From Nitrospira sp. (lineage in GTDB: Bacteria; Nitrospirota; Nitrospiria; Nitrospirales; Nitrospiraceae), in NCBI GenBank assembly GCA_015904055.1, contig JABMDE010000050.1, positions 24,788 through 32,550 on the forward strand: a DNA stretch of 7,763 nt, given 5' to 3'. Within the stretch, counting starts at the first letter, position 1. Every line of letters begins with the position of its first letter. Position numbers and translations under genes: made by a program. The notes beneath the pieces are model-generated. The model did not search any database. It had not been told where the DNA came from and saw nothing but the letters and a program-made list of their open reading frames with translations. Shown here piece by piece: positions 1 to 5,451 of the stretch.

Positions 1-236
1 AGCTCGTTCAACACCTGCACGAAGAATTGAAGTTGACCGTACTGCTGATCACTCATGACATCAACATGATCCGCTCCCGCGTCGATCGGTTGGTCCTCCT
101 CAAAACCAGGCTCTACGCTGCCGGCCCGCCCGCCGATGTCCTCAAACCGGACATCCTCAGTGCTGTCTATGGCAAAGACCTGGTGATCACGGAGAAAGAT
201 CTCGTGATCGTTGAGGATTATCACCACCATCACTGA
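1..236 (+). CDS. znuC: Metal ABC transporter ATP-binding protein, C-terminal fragment (znuC-like)
   Basis: This is the last 78 codons of a gene that enters from the left edge; the reading frame is open from base 3. It is the end of an ABC ATPase that powers metal import at the inner face of the cytoplasmic membrane. Visible evidence is the H-loop (switch) motif LLITHDINMI followed by the usual tail of this family, with a glycine-rich turn (AAGPPADVL) and a 'LSAVYG' segment typical of zinc/manganese importer ATPases. Walker A, the signature motif and Walker B lie outside the window. The protein ends in DYHHHH, a histidine run that could bind metal (inference). The permease gene begins 17 bp downstream on the same strand, so the two form an operon. 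Zinc versus manganese specificity cannot be decided here. Any start inside the window, such as the TTG at 27, would be an artefact of the edge. Confidence 0.88.
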   Translation, partial: LVQHLHEELKLTVLLITHDINMIRSRVDRLVLLKTRLYAAGPPADVLKPDILSAVYGKDLVITEKDLVIVEDYHHHH

Positions 237-253
237 AGAGTTGGCAGATTGCG

Positions 254-1090
254 ATGCTGGAACTCCTGACCTATGACTTTATGCAACGGTCTCTCCTCGC
301 TGCGGCGATGGTGGGAGGGCTCTGTTCGGTCGTCGGGGTGTTCGTGTTCGTTGTTCTACGTGGCCTTGCCTTTGTTGGCGCAGGGACGTCACATGCGGCG
401 TTTGCCGGAGTCGCGCTGGGTTATTTAATGGGCTGGCCGCCATTGTTGCTGGCCATTCTGTTTGGGCTTGCGACCGTATGGATCACCGGGTGGGTCGAAG
501 AGAAAGGTCGAATGAAATTGGACGTGTCGATCGGCATTCTCTACACCGCCACGATGGCGCTGGCGATCCTGTTCATCGGCATGATGAAAACCTATAACGC
601 TGAAGTGTACGGCTATTTATTCGGCAGCGTGCTGTCGGTGAGCAGCGATGAACTACGCGTGATCGGCGGATTGGCCATTCTCGTCCTTGGACTCATCCTG
701 ATATTCTCAAAGGAGCTGTACTTTATCGCCTTCGATCAAGAGATGGCTGACGCGTCCGGCATTCCGGCCCGCGCCATCTTCTTTCTCCTGCTGACCCTCG
801 TCGCACTCACCGTTGTCGTGTCGCTAAAAACCGTCGGCGCCATCCTCGTGTTTGCCATGATCCTGATTCCAGCTTCGACGGCATATCAGCTCACACACAG
901 CCTCATGACCCTGACTCTCTATTCCGTCATCATCGGTACGACGACATCGGTAGCCGGCGTGATGATCTCCGCATTCTGGGACGTGCCTTCAGGACCTGCG
1001 ATTGTGCTCCTTGCCACAATGGTATTTTTTCTCTCGATACTGCTCTCTCCAAAGAGGATGAAACGTGCCGCTCCCGCTCATGCACACTGA
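254..1090 (+). CDS. znuB: Zinc/manganese ABC transporter permease, copy A (znuB/mntB family)
   Basis: This 278-residue polytopic membrane protein is the translocation subunit of a metal importer of the ABC-3 family. Hydrophobic segments lie at about residues 13-35, 48-78, 92-112, 136-152, 172-190, 192-210, 220-240 and 247-264. The SHAAFAGV motif (46-53) and the cytoplasmic loop FDQEMADASGI (160-170), which contacts the ATPase, are family hallmarks. The N-terminus MLELLTYDFMQRSLL matches the usual start of the family, supporting the ATG at 254, 17 bp after the ATPase stop. The C-terminus ends APAHAH, again histidine-containing. One oddity is VFVFVVLRG at residues 29-37, where the family and copy B read VFVVLRG. 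The two extra residues come from a 6-bp tandem repeat at 338-349, at the edge where copies A and B begin to differ. Apart from that, only three residues differ from copy B (K84R, M110L, M256T). Solute-binding protein and ATPase core are not in view, so zinc versus manganese is unresolved. Confidence 0.93.
   Translation: MLELLTYDFMQRSLLAAAMVGGLCSVVGVFVFVVLRGLAFVGAGTSHAAFAGVALGYLMGWPPLLLAILFGLATVWITGWVEEKGRMKLDVSIGILYTATMALAILFIGMMKTYNAEVYGYLFGSVLSVSSDELRVIGGLAILVLGLILIFSKELYFIAFDQEMADASGIPARAIFFLLLTLVALTVVVSLKTVGAILVFAMILIPASTAYQLTHSLMTLTLYSVIIGTTTSVAGVMISAFWDVPSGPAIVLLATMVFFLSILLSPKRMKRAAPAHAH
338..349 (+). repeat. 6-bp tandem duplication (gtgttc x2) in permease copy A
   Basis: The hexamer gtgttc occurs twice in a row here and once in copy B (4198-4203). 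It adds Val-Phe in frame. It lies inside the block that is otherwise identical between the two copies, 17 bp before the first substitution (367 versus 4221). A residue pair absent from the other copy, placed at a haplotype boundary, looks more like an unmerged contig overlap than natural variation. Confidence 0.7.
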
Positions 1091-1156
1091 GACGATGACG
1101 TCTGAGTACCATGCCGCCCCATGAATACGGAGACTGAATGGCCGGATGTCTCGCAC

Positions 1157-1185
1157 TTGCGGTGCGGAACAAATTAGGCTATGAC
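1157..1185 (+). promoter_or_regulatory. Possible sigma-70 type promoter for the outer-membrane protein gene
   Basis: TTGCGG (1157-1162) and TATGAC (1180-1185) are separated by 17 bp, each matching four of six consensus bases. A start near 1192 would give a leader of about 30 nt that includes the GGAGG ribosome-binding site at 1207-1211. This is a motif match only. The region is absent from copy B. Confidence 0.3.
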
Positions 1186-1220
1186 AGATTGTCTCTTTGG
1201 CAAGTTGGAGGATGAATTAT

Positions 1221-1874
1221 ATGCGCATTTCAGCTCTACGGAGTTGTGTACTCGGGTATGCCCTGGCAAGCATGGTCTCAATCGTGGCCCCTGTTCCCCA
1301 GGCTTTGGCAGAGGACAGCAAACAGAGCTTCGGTGGCATCGAGGCTAGAAAATGGGTCCTCGGCGCGCGTGCCGGTTTTGCTCCATTAACGCAGACACTG
1401 ACGGATAGTTTTCGGAGCTCGACAGATGTCGGCCCCTTGGTGAACTTTCAGGCCATGTACAGCCTGAACACCTGGCTTTTGATGGGAATGATGCTGGAGT
1501 GGGAACGACATGGAGTCGATCGGGAACGACCATTCGGAAACGTGGATCTGGGACATCAAGACACGGTGTCGGTATTGCCAACCGTTGAGCTTCGGCCTGT
1601 CAAACTTGGATCAGTCGTGCCCTATGTCAACATGAGTTTCGGGGTGAACGTCAATGGTTTCGGTGAAGACCGCGGCAATCGCATCAGTCCCAATAACACC
1701 TTTGCCTGGCGGCTTGGCTGGGGCGCCGACTATATGCTCAATCGACAGTTCGCCCTCAACGCAGAAATGGCTTACAAACGTAACGACGGCCATGCCAGAA
1801 TCGACGGCGCTCGCGTGAATGATTGGAATGCATCGTCGTTCGGATTCTTATTTGGCGCGAAGTTGTTCTTCTAA
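1221..1874 (+). CDS. Secreted outer-membrane beta-barrel protein, strain-variable
   Basis: This encodes a 217-residue exported protein predicted to sit in the outer membrane as a small beta-barrel. The ATG at 1221 is preferred because GGAGG (1207-1211) lies 9 nt upstream; an ATG at 1212 sits directly against that site and would add three residues. The N-terminus MRISALRSCVLGYALASMVS shows a positive n-region and hydrophobic core, followed by a likely signal peptidase site at ALA|EDS. The mature part alternates aromatic/hydrophobic and polar residues as barrel strands do, with periplasmic-turn-like Gly/Asn/Asp segments, and ends SFGFLFGAKLFF. A terminal Phe is the typical signal for the BAM insertion machinery. 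Length and pattern resemble OmpW/OmpA-like single-domain barrels, but I cannot assign a named family or ligand. It stands between the metal permease and the acetyltransferase in haplotype A only. A role in metal passage across the outer membrane would be speculation. Confidence 0.82.
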   Translation: MRISALRSCVLGYALASMVSIVAPVPQALAEDSKQSFGGIEARKWVLGARAGFAPLTQTLTDSFRSSTDVGPLVNFQAMYSLNTWLLMGMMLEWERHGVDRERPFGNVDLGHQDTVSVLPTVELRPVKLGSVVPYVNMSFGVNVNGFGEDRGNRISPNNTFAWRLGWGADYMLNRQFALNAEMAYKRNDGHARIDGARVNDWNASSFGFLFGAKLFF

Positions 1875-1951
1875 CAGGCTGTGGAAAAACTCACTTCAGG
1901 CATAAAATATCCTGCAAATCTCGTCGAATAGTACGGACGGTGTCAAAGTCT

Positions 1952-2073
1952 CAGGATGCTCAAAATGGCCGTCCAGCAAGGCCGCAGCGAGCGAATGGGC
2001 GAGGCGTACGCTTCGGTACGTTGAGCCTCGGAGCGATGCGAGAACGCCGCTGGCGGACTTTTTCAGCATCCTG
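1952..2073. repeat. 122-bp palindromic intergenic element (REP/MITE-like)
   Basis: The element begins CAGGATGCTCAAAA and ends with the complement of CAGGATGCTGAAAA, so its ends are imperfect inverted repeats that stay paired through CCG and CCAGC further in. The centre holds a second hairpin: GAGGC (2001-2005) against GCCTC (2025-2029), and CGTAC (2005-2009) against GTACG (2016-2020). No open reading frame of substance is inside. I recognise this type of sequence as a common intergenic repeat in Nitrospira genomes; that is recollection and needs a search. It lies between the barrel gene and the 3' end of the acetyltransferase. The flanking 1875-1951 has no gene that I can support and may belong to the same repeat unit. 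Confidence 0.72.
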
Positions 2074-2102
2074 CTAAGTTGCGGGGCTTGTTCTATGCAG
2101 TA

Positions 2103-2534
2103 CTATTCCGAACGGGCTTGCTTGCTCCGGCTCCAGACCATCCCGGTCTGTTCTTGAGAGCTAAATCCCAGTCTTTCATAAAAACCTGGACGCCTGGTGC
2201 AGAGCCAAAACAGCTCGATTTTCGTGAGGCGTGGGTGGTCGAGAATACGCTGAACGATGGCAGTGCCGATACCTTGCTTCTGGTAGGCCTTGTCGACGAT
2301 GACATCCCAAATCGTCGCCCGATAGACAAAATCCGTCAGCACGCGACCGAACCCGACTAATAGATCGCCGTCCCATGCGCAGAGCGCGACGTCAGTATGA
2401 CGAAGCATCTCCTTGGCGTCCTCGATCGTTCGATGCGTTGCCCAGGGGGCTTGATGAAACAGCCGCAGCAGCTGAGCGGCAGAGAGATCTTTCTTTTCTG
2501 AAAAGGTGATGACGGGCTTGAGGGTTGGAGGCAT
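2103..2534 (-). CDS. GNAT-family N-acetyltransferase, copy A
   Basis: This 143-residue cytoplasmic enzyme is a single GNAT domain that would transfer an acetyl group from acetyl-CoA to an amine; the substrate is unknown. The acetyl-CoA pyrophosphate-binding motif A is clear as V80-D81...QKQGIGTA (85-92), and the C-terminal FYERLGF (118-124) is the typical final strand-turn of the fold. The length is normal. The start is fixed at 2534 because an in-frame TAG lies three codons upstream. No Shine-Dalgarno sequence precedes it, and an AT-rich GATAAT (complement of 2545-2550) sits 10 nt upstream of the ATG, so the mRNA could be nearly leaderless (inference). It is transcribed divergently from the zinc-ribbon gene. 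It differs from copy B at about nine residues, none in motif A. Confidence 0.9.
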   Translation of the reverse strand: MPPTLKPVITFSEKKDLSAAQLLRLFHQAPWATHRTIEDAKEMLRHTDVALCAWDGDLLVGFGRVLTDFVYRATIWDVIVDKAYQKQGIGTAIVQRILDHPRLTKIELFWLCTRRPGFYERLGFSSQEQTGMVWSRSKQARSE

Positions 2535-2550
2535 CTTGTACTAGATTATC
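2518..2550. promoter_or_regulatory. AT-rich divergent promoter candidate between acetyltransferase and zinc-ribbon genes, copy A
   Basis: On the plus strand TTGAGG (2518-2523) and TAGATT (2542-2547) are 18 bp apart and could drive the zinc-ribbon gene. On the minus strand the same AT-rich core gives GATAAT (complement of 2545-2550), 10 nt before the acetyltransferase ATG, without an evident -35 box. The heptamer cttgtac is repeated directly at 2535-2541 and 2550-2556. The core and both heptamers are unchanged in copy B (5390-5411), but the site is small and the match modest. Confidence 0.3.
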
Positions 2551-2590
2551 TTGTACGTGCGGACGTTCGCCGCACGCGGAGTGTACGAGG
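2550..2590 (+). promoter_or_regulatory. Leader hairpin that could mask the zinc-ribbon ribosome-binding site, copy A
   Basis: CTTGTAC (2550-2556) can pair with GTACGAG (2583-2589; one G-T pair), and inside it GTGCGG (2557-2562) pairs with CCGCAC (2570-2575) around a 7-nt loop. The 3' side of the outer stem contains most of the GAGG ribosome-binding site (2587-2590). If transcribed whole, it could control access of ribosomes. In tension with this, the promoter suggested just upstream would start inside the outer stem. Confidence 0.35.
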
Positions 2591-2596
2591 AAAACT

Positions 2597-2776
2597 ATGT
2601 CAACGCAAGTCCGTAGCTGCCAGAAATGTTTCCAGCTCATGTGGCTTACAGCCGATCAGTATGAGCTGTTGGACGAAGGCACGATCCGTGCTCAATGTCC
2701 TCACTGTAGCGCGCTTGTTCGCTTCAAGTTGGTGACAGAGGGCCCGAACGCGACCGGTCCGAAGATGGGACACTGA
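2597..2776 (+). CDS. Small zinc-ribbon protein (two CxxC pairs), copy A
   Basis: This 59-residue protein has C8-x2-C11 and C34-x2-C37, the four-cysteine layout of a zinc ribbon or rubredoxin-like knuckle that holds one structural metal ion. Between the pairs is a helix-like segment (LTADQYELLDEGTI); after the second pair there is a short strand-like ALVRFKL and a polar tail. The ATG at 2597 follows GAGG by 6 nt. A longer reading from TTG 2525 (83 residues) would overlap the acetyltransferase start and lacks a ribosome-binding site, so I reject it. No named family is evident. Roles in nucleic-acid binding, metal storage or as a small regulator are all open. It is conserved in both haplotypes (Q9H and Q33K are the only changes), which argues for a real gene. 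It ends 13 bp before a large inverted repeat and converges on the 140-aa gene. Confidence 0.8.
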   Translation: MSTQVRSCQKCFQLMWLTADQYELLDEGTIRAQCPHCSALVRFKLVTEGPNATGPKMGH

Positions 2777-2788
2777 CCACTACAAACA

Positions 2789-2858
2789 GTTGTGAGTTAT
2801 ACGTTTTGAGTTTGATTCGCTCCGATTAATTCATAACTCAAAACGTATAACTCACAAC
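2789..2858. terminator. Perfect 24-bp inverted repeat between convergent genes, copy A
   Basis: Arms at 2789-2812 and 2835-2858 are exact reverse complements around a 22-nt loop. It fills the gap between the stops of the zinc-ribbon gene (2776) and the 140-aa gene (2866), the position of a bidirectional terminator. It has no clear T-run on either side, so it may instead be a repeat element or an mRNA-end stabiliser. Confidence 0.6.
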
Positions 2859-2865
2859 TTCTCAA

Positions 2866-3288
2866 TTACATCCCGCGTCCTGCGCCGTCTAACTCAGGTT
2901 TGTTGCCAGGCAAAATCTTGTGGAGAGCAGCCCGGTAATCGCCCATGTGCTTCTCATCGAGTCGCCCGACTTCGATCTCCTTGTCCCGCTTCATCCGTTC
3001 CAATTGATCGAGCAAGGCCAACAGGGACTGAACCGCCCCCAACAACCTGCCGGCTTCGAATGCTTCGAGAGATTCGATCAGCGAATGGTTCAGACTTCTG
3101 TATGGAGTCCCTGCGCTCTGCGCCCTGATGCGTGATACCAGCTCCTCATAGTCTTCAGTCGCTTCAAGCTGAGGTTTTATACCAGCCGGCACAGCCGACA
3201 AATGGACAATTGGAGGCAGTTTGGCTGCATACAGCTTGAGCTGGGAGGTCAGGCCTCCGATCACATCAAGAATATCGGCAGTCTGCAT
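2866..3288 (-). CDS. Conserved 140-aa protein of unknown function, copy A
   Basis: I do not recognise this protein. It is soluble, 140 residues, and mostly helical in appearance: an N-terminal segment (MQTADILDVIGGL), a proline-rich stretch (about 25-37), then long amphipathic helices at about 43-58 and 68-115 with leucine spacing (ESLEAFEAGRLLGAVQSLLA) that could form a coiled coil or helical bundle, and a basic/Gly-rich tail (GAGRGM). There is no signal peptide and no cysteine motif. The ATG at 3288 is preferred because AGGAAAG precedes it closely and copy B starts at the same methionine; the longer frame to 3324 would overlap rluD. Only 7 nt separate it from the rluD stop, and the rluD stop codon abuts its ribosome-binding site, so translation is probably coupled. 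The changes between the two copies are few, so the protein is under constraint. Confidence 0.78.
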   Translation of the reverse strand: MQTADILDVIGGLTSQLKLYAAKLPPIVHLSAVPAGIKPQLEATEDYEELVSRIRAQSAGTPYRSLNHSLIESLEAFEAGRLLGAVQSLLALLDQLERMKRDKEIEVGRLDEKHMGDYRAALHKILPGNKPELDGAGRGM

Positions 3289-3295
3289 GACTTTC

Positions 3296-4081
3296 CTAAA
3301 TGCTCGCGTCCGCCCGCCCATCATGGGTCAAGTGTTCGATCGCCTTAGACACAGTCTCCATATCCACTGGAAAGGACCGGGTAAACTCTTGAACCTCTCC
3401 GGTCGTGGGATGCTGAAACCCTAATGTCCTGGCATGAAGCATCACGCGCGGAATCTCGATGGAATCGACCGTACACACCTTTTTCCCACCGTAGGTCTGA
3501 TCGCCTAGAATGGGATGGCCCAGGGATGTGAGATGAACCCGTAATTGATGCGTACGCCCGGTGCGCGGGTAGAGCAAGGCATGCGCGGCCAACTTGCCGT
3601 ATCGGCGGTCGACGTGGTACTCAGTCACGGATTCTTTAGGCCGCGCCGTACGGGCAGAAAATTTCTTGCGCTCCTTCGAGTCTCGCCCGATGGCCAATTC
3701 AATCAAACCGCGGCCTTTCTTTGGGACGCCCCAGATCAAGGCTTCGTACACCCGCGTGATAGTGTGGTATTTGAATTGTGCGGCAAGGTGGCGGTGAGCC
3801 TGATCGGTCTTGGCAATGACCATGACGCCGGATGTCTCTTTATCCAACCGATGGACGAGACCGGGCCGTTCCTTTCCACCGATGGACGAGACCGTGCCTC
3901 CAGAAGTTTGAAAGTGGTGAAGCAGCGCATTCACCAATGTTCCAGTCCAATTACCGGGGGCCGGATGGACGACAATCCCCGCCGGCTTGTTCAGAATGAG
4001 CAGCGCGTCATCTTCATACAGGACATCCAATGGAATGGCCTCGCCCTTGAGCGCGAGCGGTTCCGGCTTCGGCACATCCAT
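3296..4081 (-). CDS. rluD: RluD-type 23S rRNA pseudouridine synthase, 5'-truncated copy A
   Basis: The 261 residues carry the whole catalytic domain of an RluA-family pseudouridine synthase, which isomerises specific uridines of 23S rRNA. Landmarks are LNKPAGIVVHP (30-40), the catalytic motif HRLDKETSG (77-85) with nucleophile Asp80, and the TGRTHQLRVHL motif of the active-site region. The family normally begins with an S4 RNA-binding domain of about 60 residues. Here that domain is cut off: the matching sequence stops at 4121, where the permease of copy B begins. The frame runs open past ATG 4081 for about 18 codons to a TAA in the permease sequence, with no better start. The ATG used is internal in the full-length protein (Met62). 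I infer the truncation is an assembly joint, and that the real gene is the 322-aa protein described for copy B. Confidence 0.88.
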   Translation of the reverse strand: MDVPKPEPLALKGEAIPLDVLYEDDALLILNKPAGIVVHPAPGNWTGTLVNALLHHFQTSGGTVSSIGGKERPGLVHRLDKETSGVMVIAKTDQAHRHLAAQFKYHTITRVYEALIWGVPKKGRGLIELAIGRDSKERKKFSARTARPKESVTEYHVDRRYGKLAAHALLYPRTGRTHQLRVHLTSLGHPILGDQTYGGKKVCTVDSIEIPRVMLHARTLGFQHPTTGEVQEFTRSFPVDMETVSKAIEHLTHDGRADASI

Positions 4082-4121
4082 CGTAATCTTGTCGCCGGGC
4101 TTGATCTTCTGACTGGGCTTT
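4023..4121. repeat. 99-bp right-edge identity block of copy A
   Basis: Every base here equals 6896-6994 in copy B. The next base outward to the left (4022 g versus 6878 a) differs, and further left the copies differ steadily. An exactly identical end on a diverged repeat, of the same length as the block at the start of copy B, is the mark of a k-mer overlap between assembly-graph segments. Confidence 0.8.
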
Positions 4122-4220
4122 ACTCCTGACCTATGACTTTATGCAACGGTCTCTCCTCGCTGCGGCGATGGTGGGAGGGCTCTGTTCGGTCGTCGGGGTG
4201 TTCGTTGTTCTACGTGGCCT
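4122..4220. repeat. 99-bp left-edge identity block of copy B
   Basis: This equals 262-366 apart from the 6-bp insertion in copy A. The first substitution follows at once (4221 c versus 367 t). Its length equals that of the right-edge block when the junction is placed after 4121. Confidence 0.8.
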
Positions 4221-4944
4221 CGCCTTTGTAGGGGCCGGAACGTCGCACGCAGCGTTTGCCGGAGTCGCGCTGGGTTATTTGATGGGCTGGCCGCCATTGT
4301 TGCTGGCCATTCTGTTCGGGCTTGCGACCGTATGGATCACCGGATGGGTTGAAGAGAGAGGCCGAATGAAACTGGACGTGTCGATTGGCATTCTCTACAC
4401 CGCCACGATGGCGCTGGCGATCCTGTTCATCGGCTTGATGAAAACCTATAACGCTGAAGTGTACGGCTATTTATTCGGCAGTGTGCTGTCGGTGAGCAGC
4501 GATGAACTGCGCGTGATCGGCGGATTGGCTATTCTCGTCCTTGGACTCATCCTGATATTCTCAAAAGAGCTCTACTTTATCGCCTTCGATCAAGAGATGG
4601 CTGACGCGTCCGGCATTCCGGCCCGCGCCATTTTCTTTCTCCTGCTGACCCTCGTCGCCCTCACCGTTGTCGTGTCGCTGAAAACCGTCGGCGCCATCCT
4701 CGTGTTCGCCATGATCCTGATTCCAGCTTCGACGGCATATCAGCTTACACACAGCCTCATGACCCTGACTCTCTATTCTGTCATCATCGGCACGACGACA
4801 TCGGTGGCCGGCGTGATGATCTCCGCATTCTGGGACGTGCCCTCAGGACCTGCGATTGTGCTCCTTGCCACAACGGTATTTTTCCTCTCGATACTGCTCT
4901 CTCCAAAGAGGATGAAACGTGCCGCTCCCGCTCATGCACACTGA
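4141..4944 (+). CDS. znuB: Zinc/manganese ABC transporter permease, copy B, 5'-truncated
   Basis: This 267-residue reading is the same permease as copy A, minus the first nine residues: the ATG and first codons are replaced by rluD sequence at the 4121/4122 junction. The Met at 4141 corresponds to Met10 of copy A and has no ribosome-binding site of its own. The frame reads VFVVLRG, the normal family sequence, where copy A has two extra residues. All membrane segments, SHAAFAGV and the FDQEMADASGI loop are intact, and the tail APAHAH is kept. No ATPase gene precedes it. Nucleotide differences from copy A are overwhelmingly at third codon positions, as expected for orthologues from two related strains under selection. 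The stop is only 13 bp from the end of the convergent acetyltransferase, unlike copy A. Confidence 0.88.
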   Translation: MQRSLLAAAMVGGLCSVVGVFVVLRGLAFVGAGTSHAAFAGVALGYLMGWPPLLLAILFGLATVWITGWVEERGRMKLDVSIGILYTATMALAILFIGLMKTYNAEVYGYLFGSVLSVSSDELRVIGGLAILVLGLILIFSKELYFIAFDQEMADASGIPARAIFFLLLTLVALTVVVSLKTVGAILVFAMILIPASTAYQLTHSLMTLTLYSVIIGTTTSVAGVMISAFWDVPSGPAIVLLATTVFFLSILLSPKRMKRAAPAHAH

Positions 4945-4957
4945 AATGCCAAGGGTC

Positions 4958-5389
4958 TCACTCCGTGCGTGACGGCTTGCTCCGGCTCCAGACCATCCCG
5001 GTCTGTTCTTGAGAGCTAAATCCCAGTCTTTCATAAAAACCTGGGCGCCTGGTGCAGAGCCAAACCAGCTCAATTTTATTGAGGCGAGGGTGGTCGAGAA
5101 TACGCTGAACAATGGCAGTACCTATACCTTGCTTCTGGTAAGCCTTGTCGACGATGACATCCCAAATCGTGGCCCGATAGACAAAATCCGTCAGCACACG
5201 ACCGAATCCGACCAGAAGCCCGCCGTCCCATGCGCAGAGCGCCACATCAGTATGGCGAAGCATCTCCTCGGCGTCCTCGATCATTCGGTGCTTCGCCCAT
5301 GGGGCTTGGTGAAACAGCCGAAGCAGCTGGATCGCGGAGAGATCTTTCTTTTCTGAAAAGGTAATGACGGGCTTGAGGGTTGGAGGCAT
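4958..5389 (-). CDS. GNAT-family N-acetyltransferase, copy B
   Basis: This is the 143-residue counterpart of the copy A enzyme, with the acetyl-CoA site QKQGIGTA (85-92) and FYERLGF (118-124) unchanged. Differences include A20I, T33K, T36M, K41E, D57G, T104N, F109V and the last few residues, so the fold is kept while the surface drifts. The start and the leaderless-looking upstream sequence are the same as in copy A. Here the gene ends 13 bp from the permease stop, so the two converge with almost no room for a separate terminator. Substrate unknown. Confidence 0.9.
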   Translation of the reverse strand: MPPTLKPVITFSEKKDLSAIQLLRLFHQAPWAKHRMIEDAEEMLRHTDVALCAWDGGLLVGFGRVLTDFVYRATIWDVIVDKAYQKQGIGTAIVQRILDHPRLNKIELVWLCTRRPGFYERLGFSSQEQTGMVWSRSKPSRTE

Positions 5390-5404
5390 CTTGTACTAGA
5401 TTAT

Positions 5405-5445
5405 CTTGTACGTGCGGACATTCGCCGCAAGCGGAGTGTACGAGG
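5405..5445 (+). promoter_or_regulatory. Leader hairpin over the zinc-ribbon ribosome-binding site, copy B
   Basis: The outer stem CTTGTAC (5405-5411) with GTACGAG (5438-5444) is unchanged from copy A. The inner stem GTGCGG (5412-5417) with CCGCAA (5425-5430) loses its first pair. Preservation of the outer stem, which includes the GAGG site, gives weak support to a regulatory role, but the short leader is highly similar overall. Confidence 0.33.
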
Positions 5446-5451
5446 AAAACT

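Larger units (their letters stand above)
262..4121. repeat. Copy A of the duplicated locus (permease to truncated rluD)
   Basis: This is the first of two direct, diverged copies of the block permease, acetyltransferase, zinc ribbon, 140-aa protein, rluD. It begins eight bases into the permease gene and ends within the region encoding the RluD S4 domain. The junction with copy B is at 4121/4122, with 2 bp (ac) of ambiguity. Compared with copy B it contains an extra stretch of about 1 kb (about 1091-2102) holding an outer-membrane protein gene and a palindromic repeat. Substitutions are spread through the interior and are mostly silent, but the last 99 bp (4023-4121) are identical to 6896-6994. 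Confidence 0.9.

Noticed and set aside
930..1172. An 80-residue minus-strand frame over the permease 3' end
   Set aside because: It is antisense to conserved permease codons, low in complexity and not preserved in copy B.
1823..2360. Plus-strand reading frames over the barrel gene end, palindromic element and acetyltransferase
   Set aside because: They cross a non-coding repeat or lie antisense to the acetyltransferase and have no recognisable protein features.
2103..2597. Acetyltransferase plus zinc-ribbon as a divergent toxin-antitoxin pair (GNAT toxin type)
   Set aside because: GNAT toxins of the TacT/AtaT kind sit downstream of, and co-directional with, a DNA-binding RHH-type antitoxin. 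Here the genes are divergent and the small protein is a zinc ribbon.
2525..2776. An 83-residue version of the zinc-ribbon protein starting at TTG, with extra cysteines
   Set aside because: It overlaps the divergent acetyltransferase start and has no ribosome-binding site; ATG 2597 has a good one.
3545..4129. A 194-residue plus-strand reading frame opposite rluD
   Set aside because: It is antisense to a clear pseudouridine synthase and its residues show no fold or motif. The parallel frame in copy B (6179-6745) is of different extent, as expected for a shadow.
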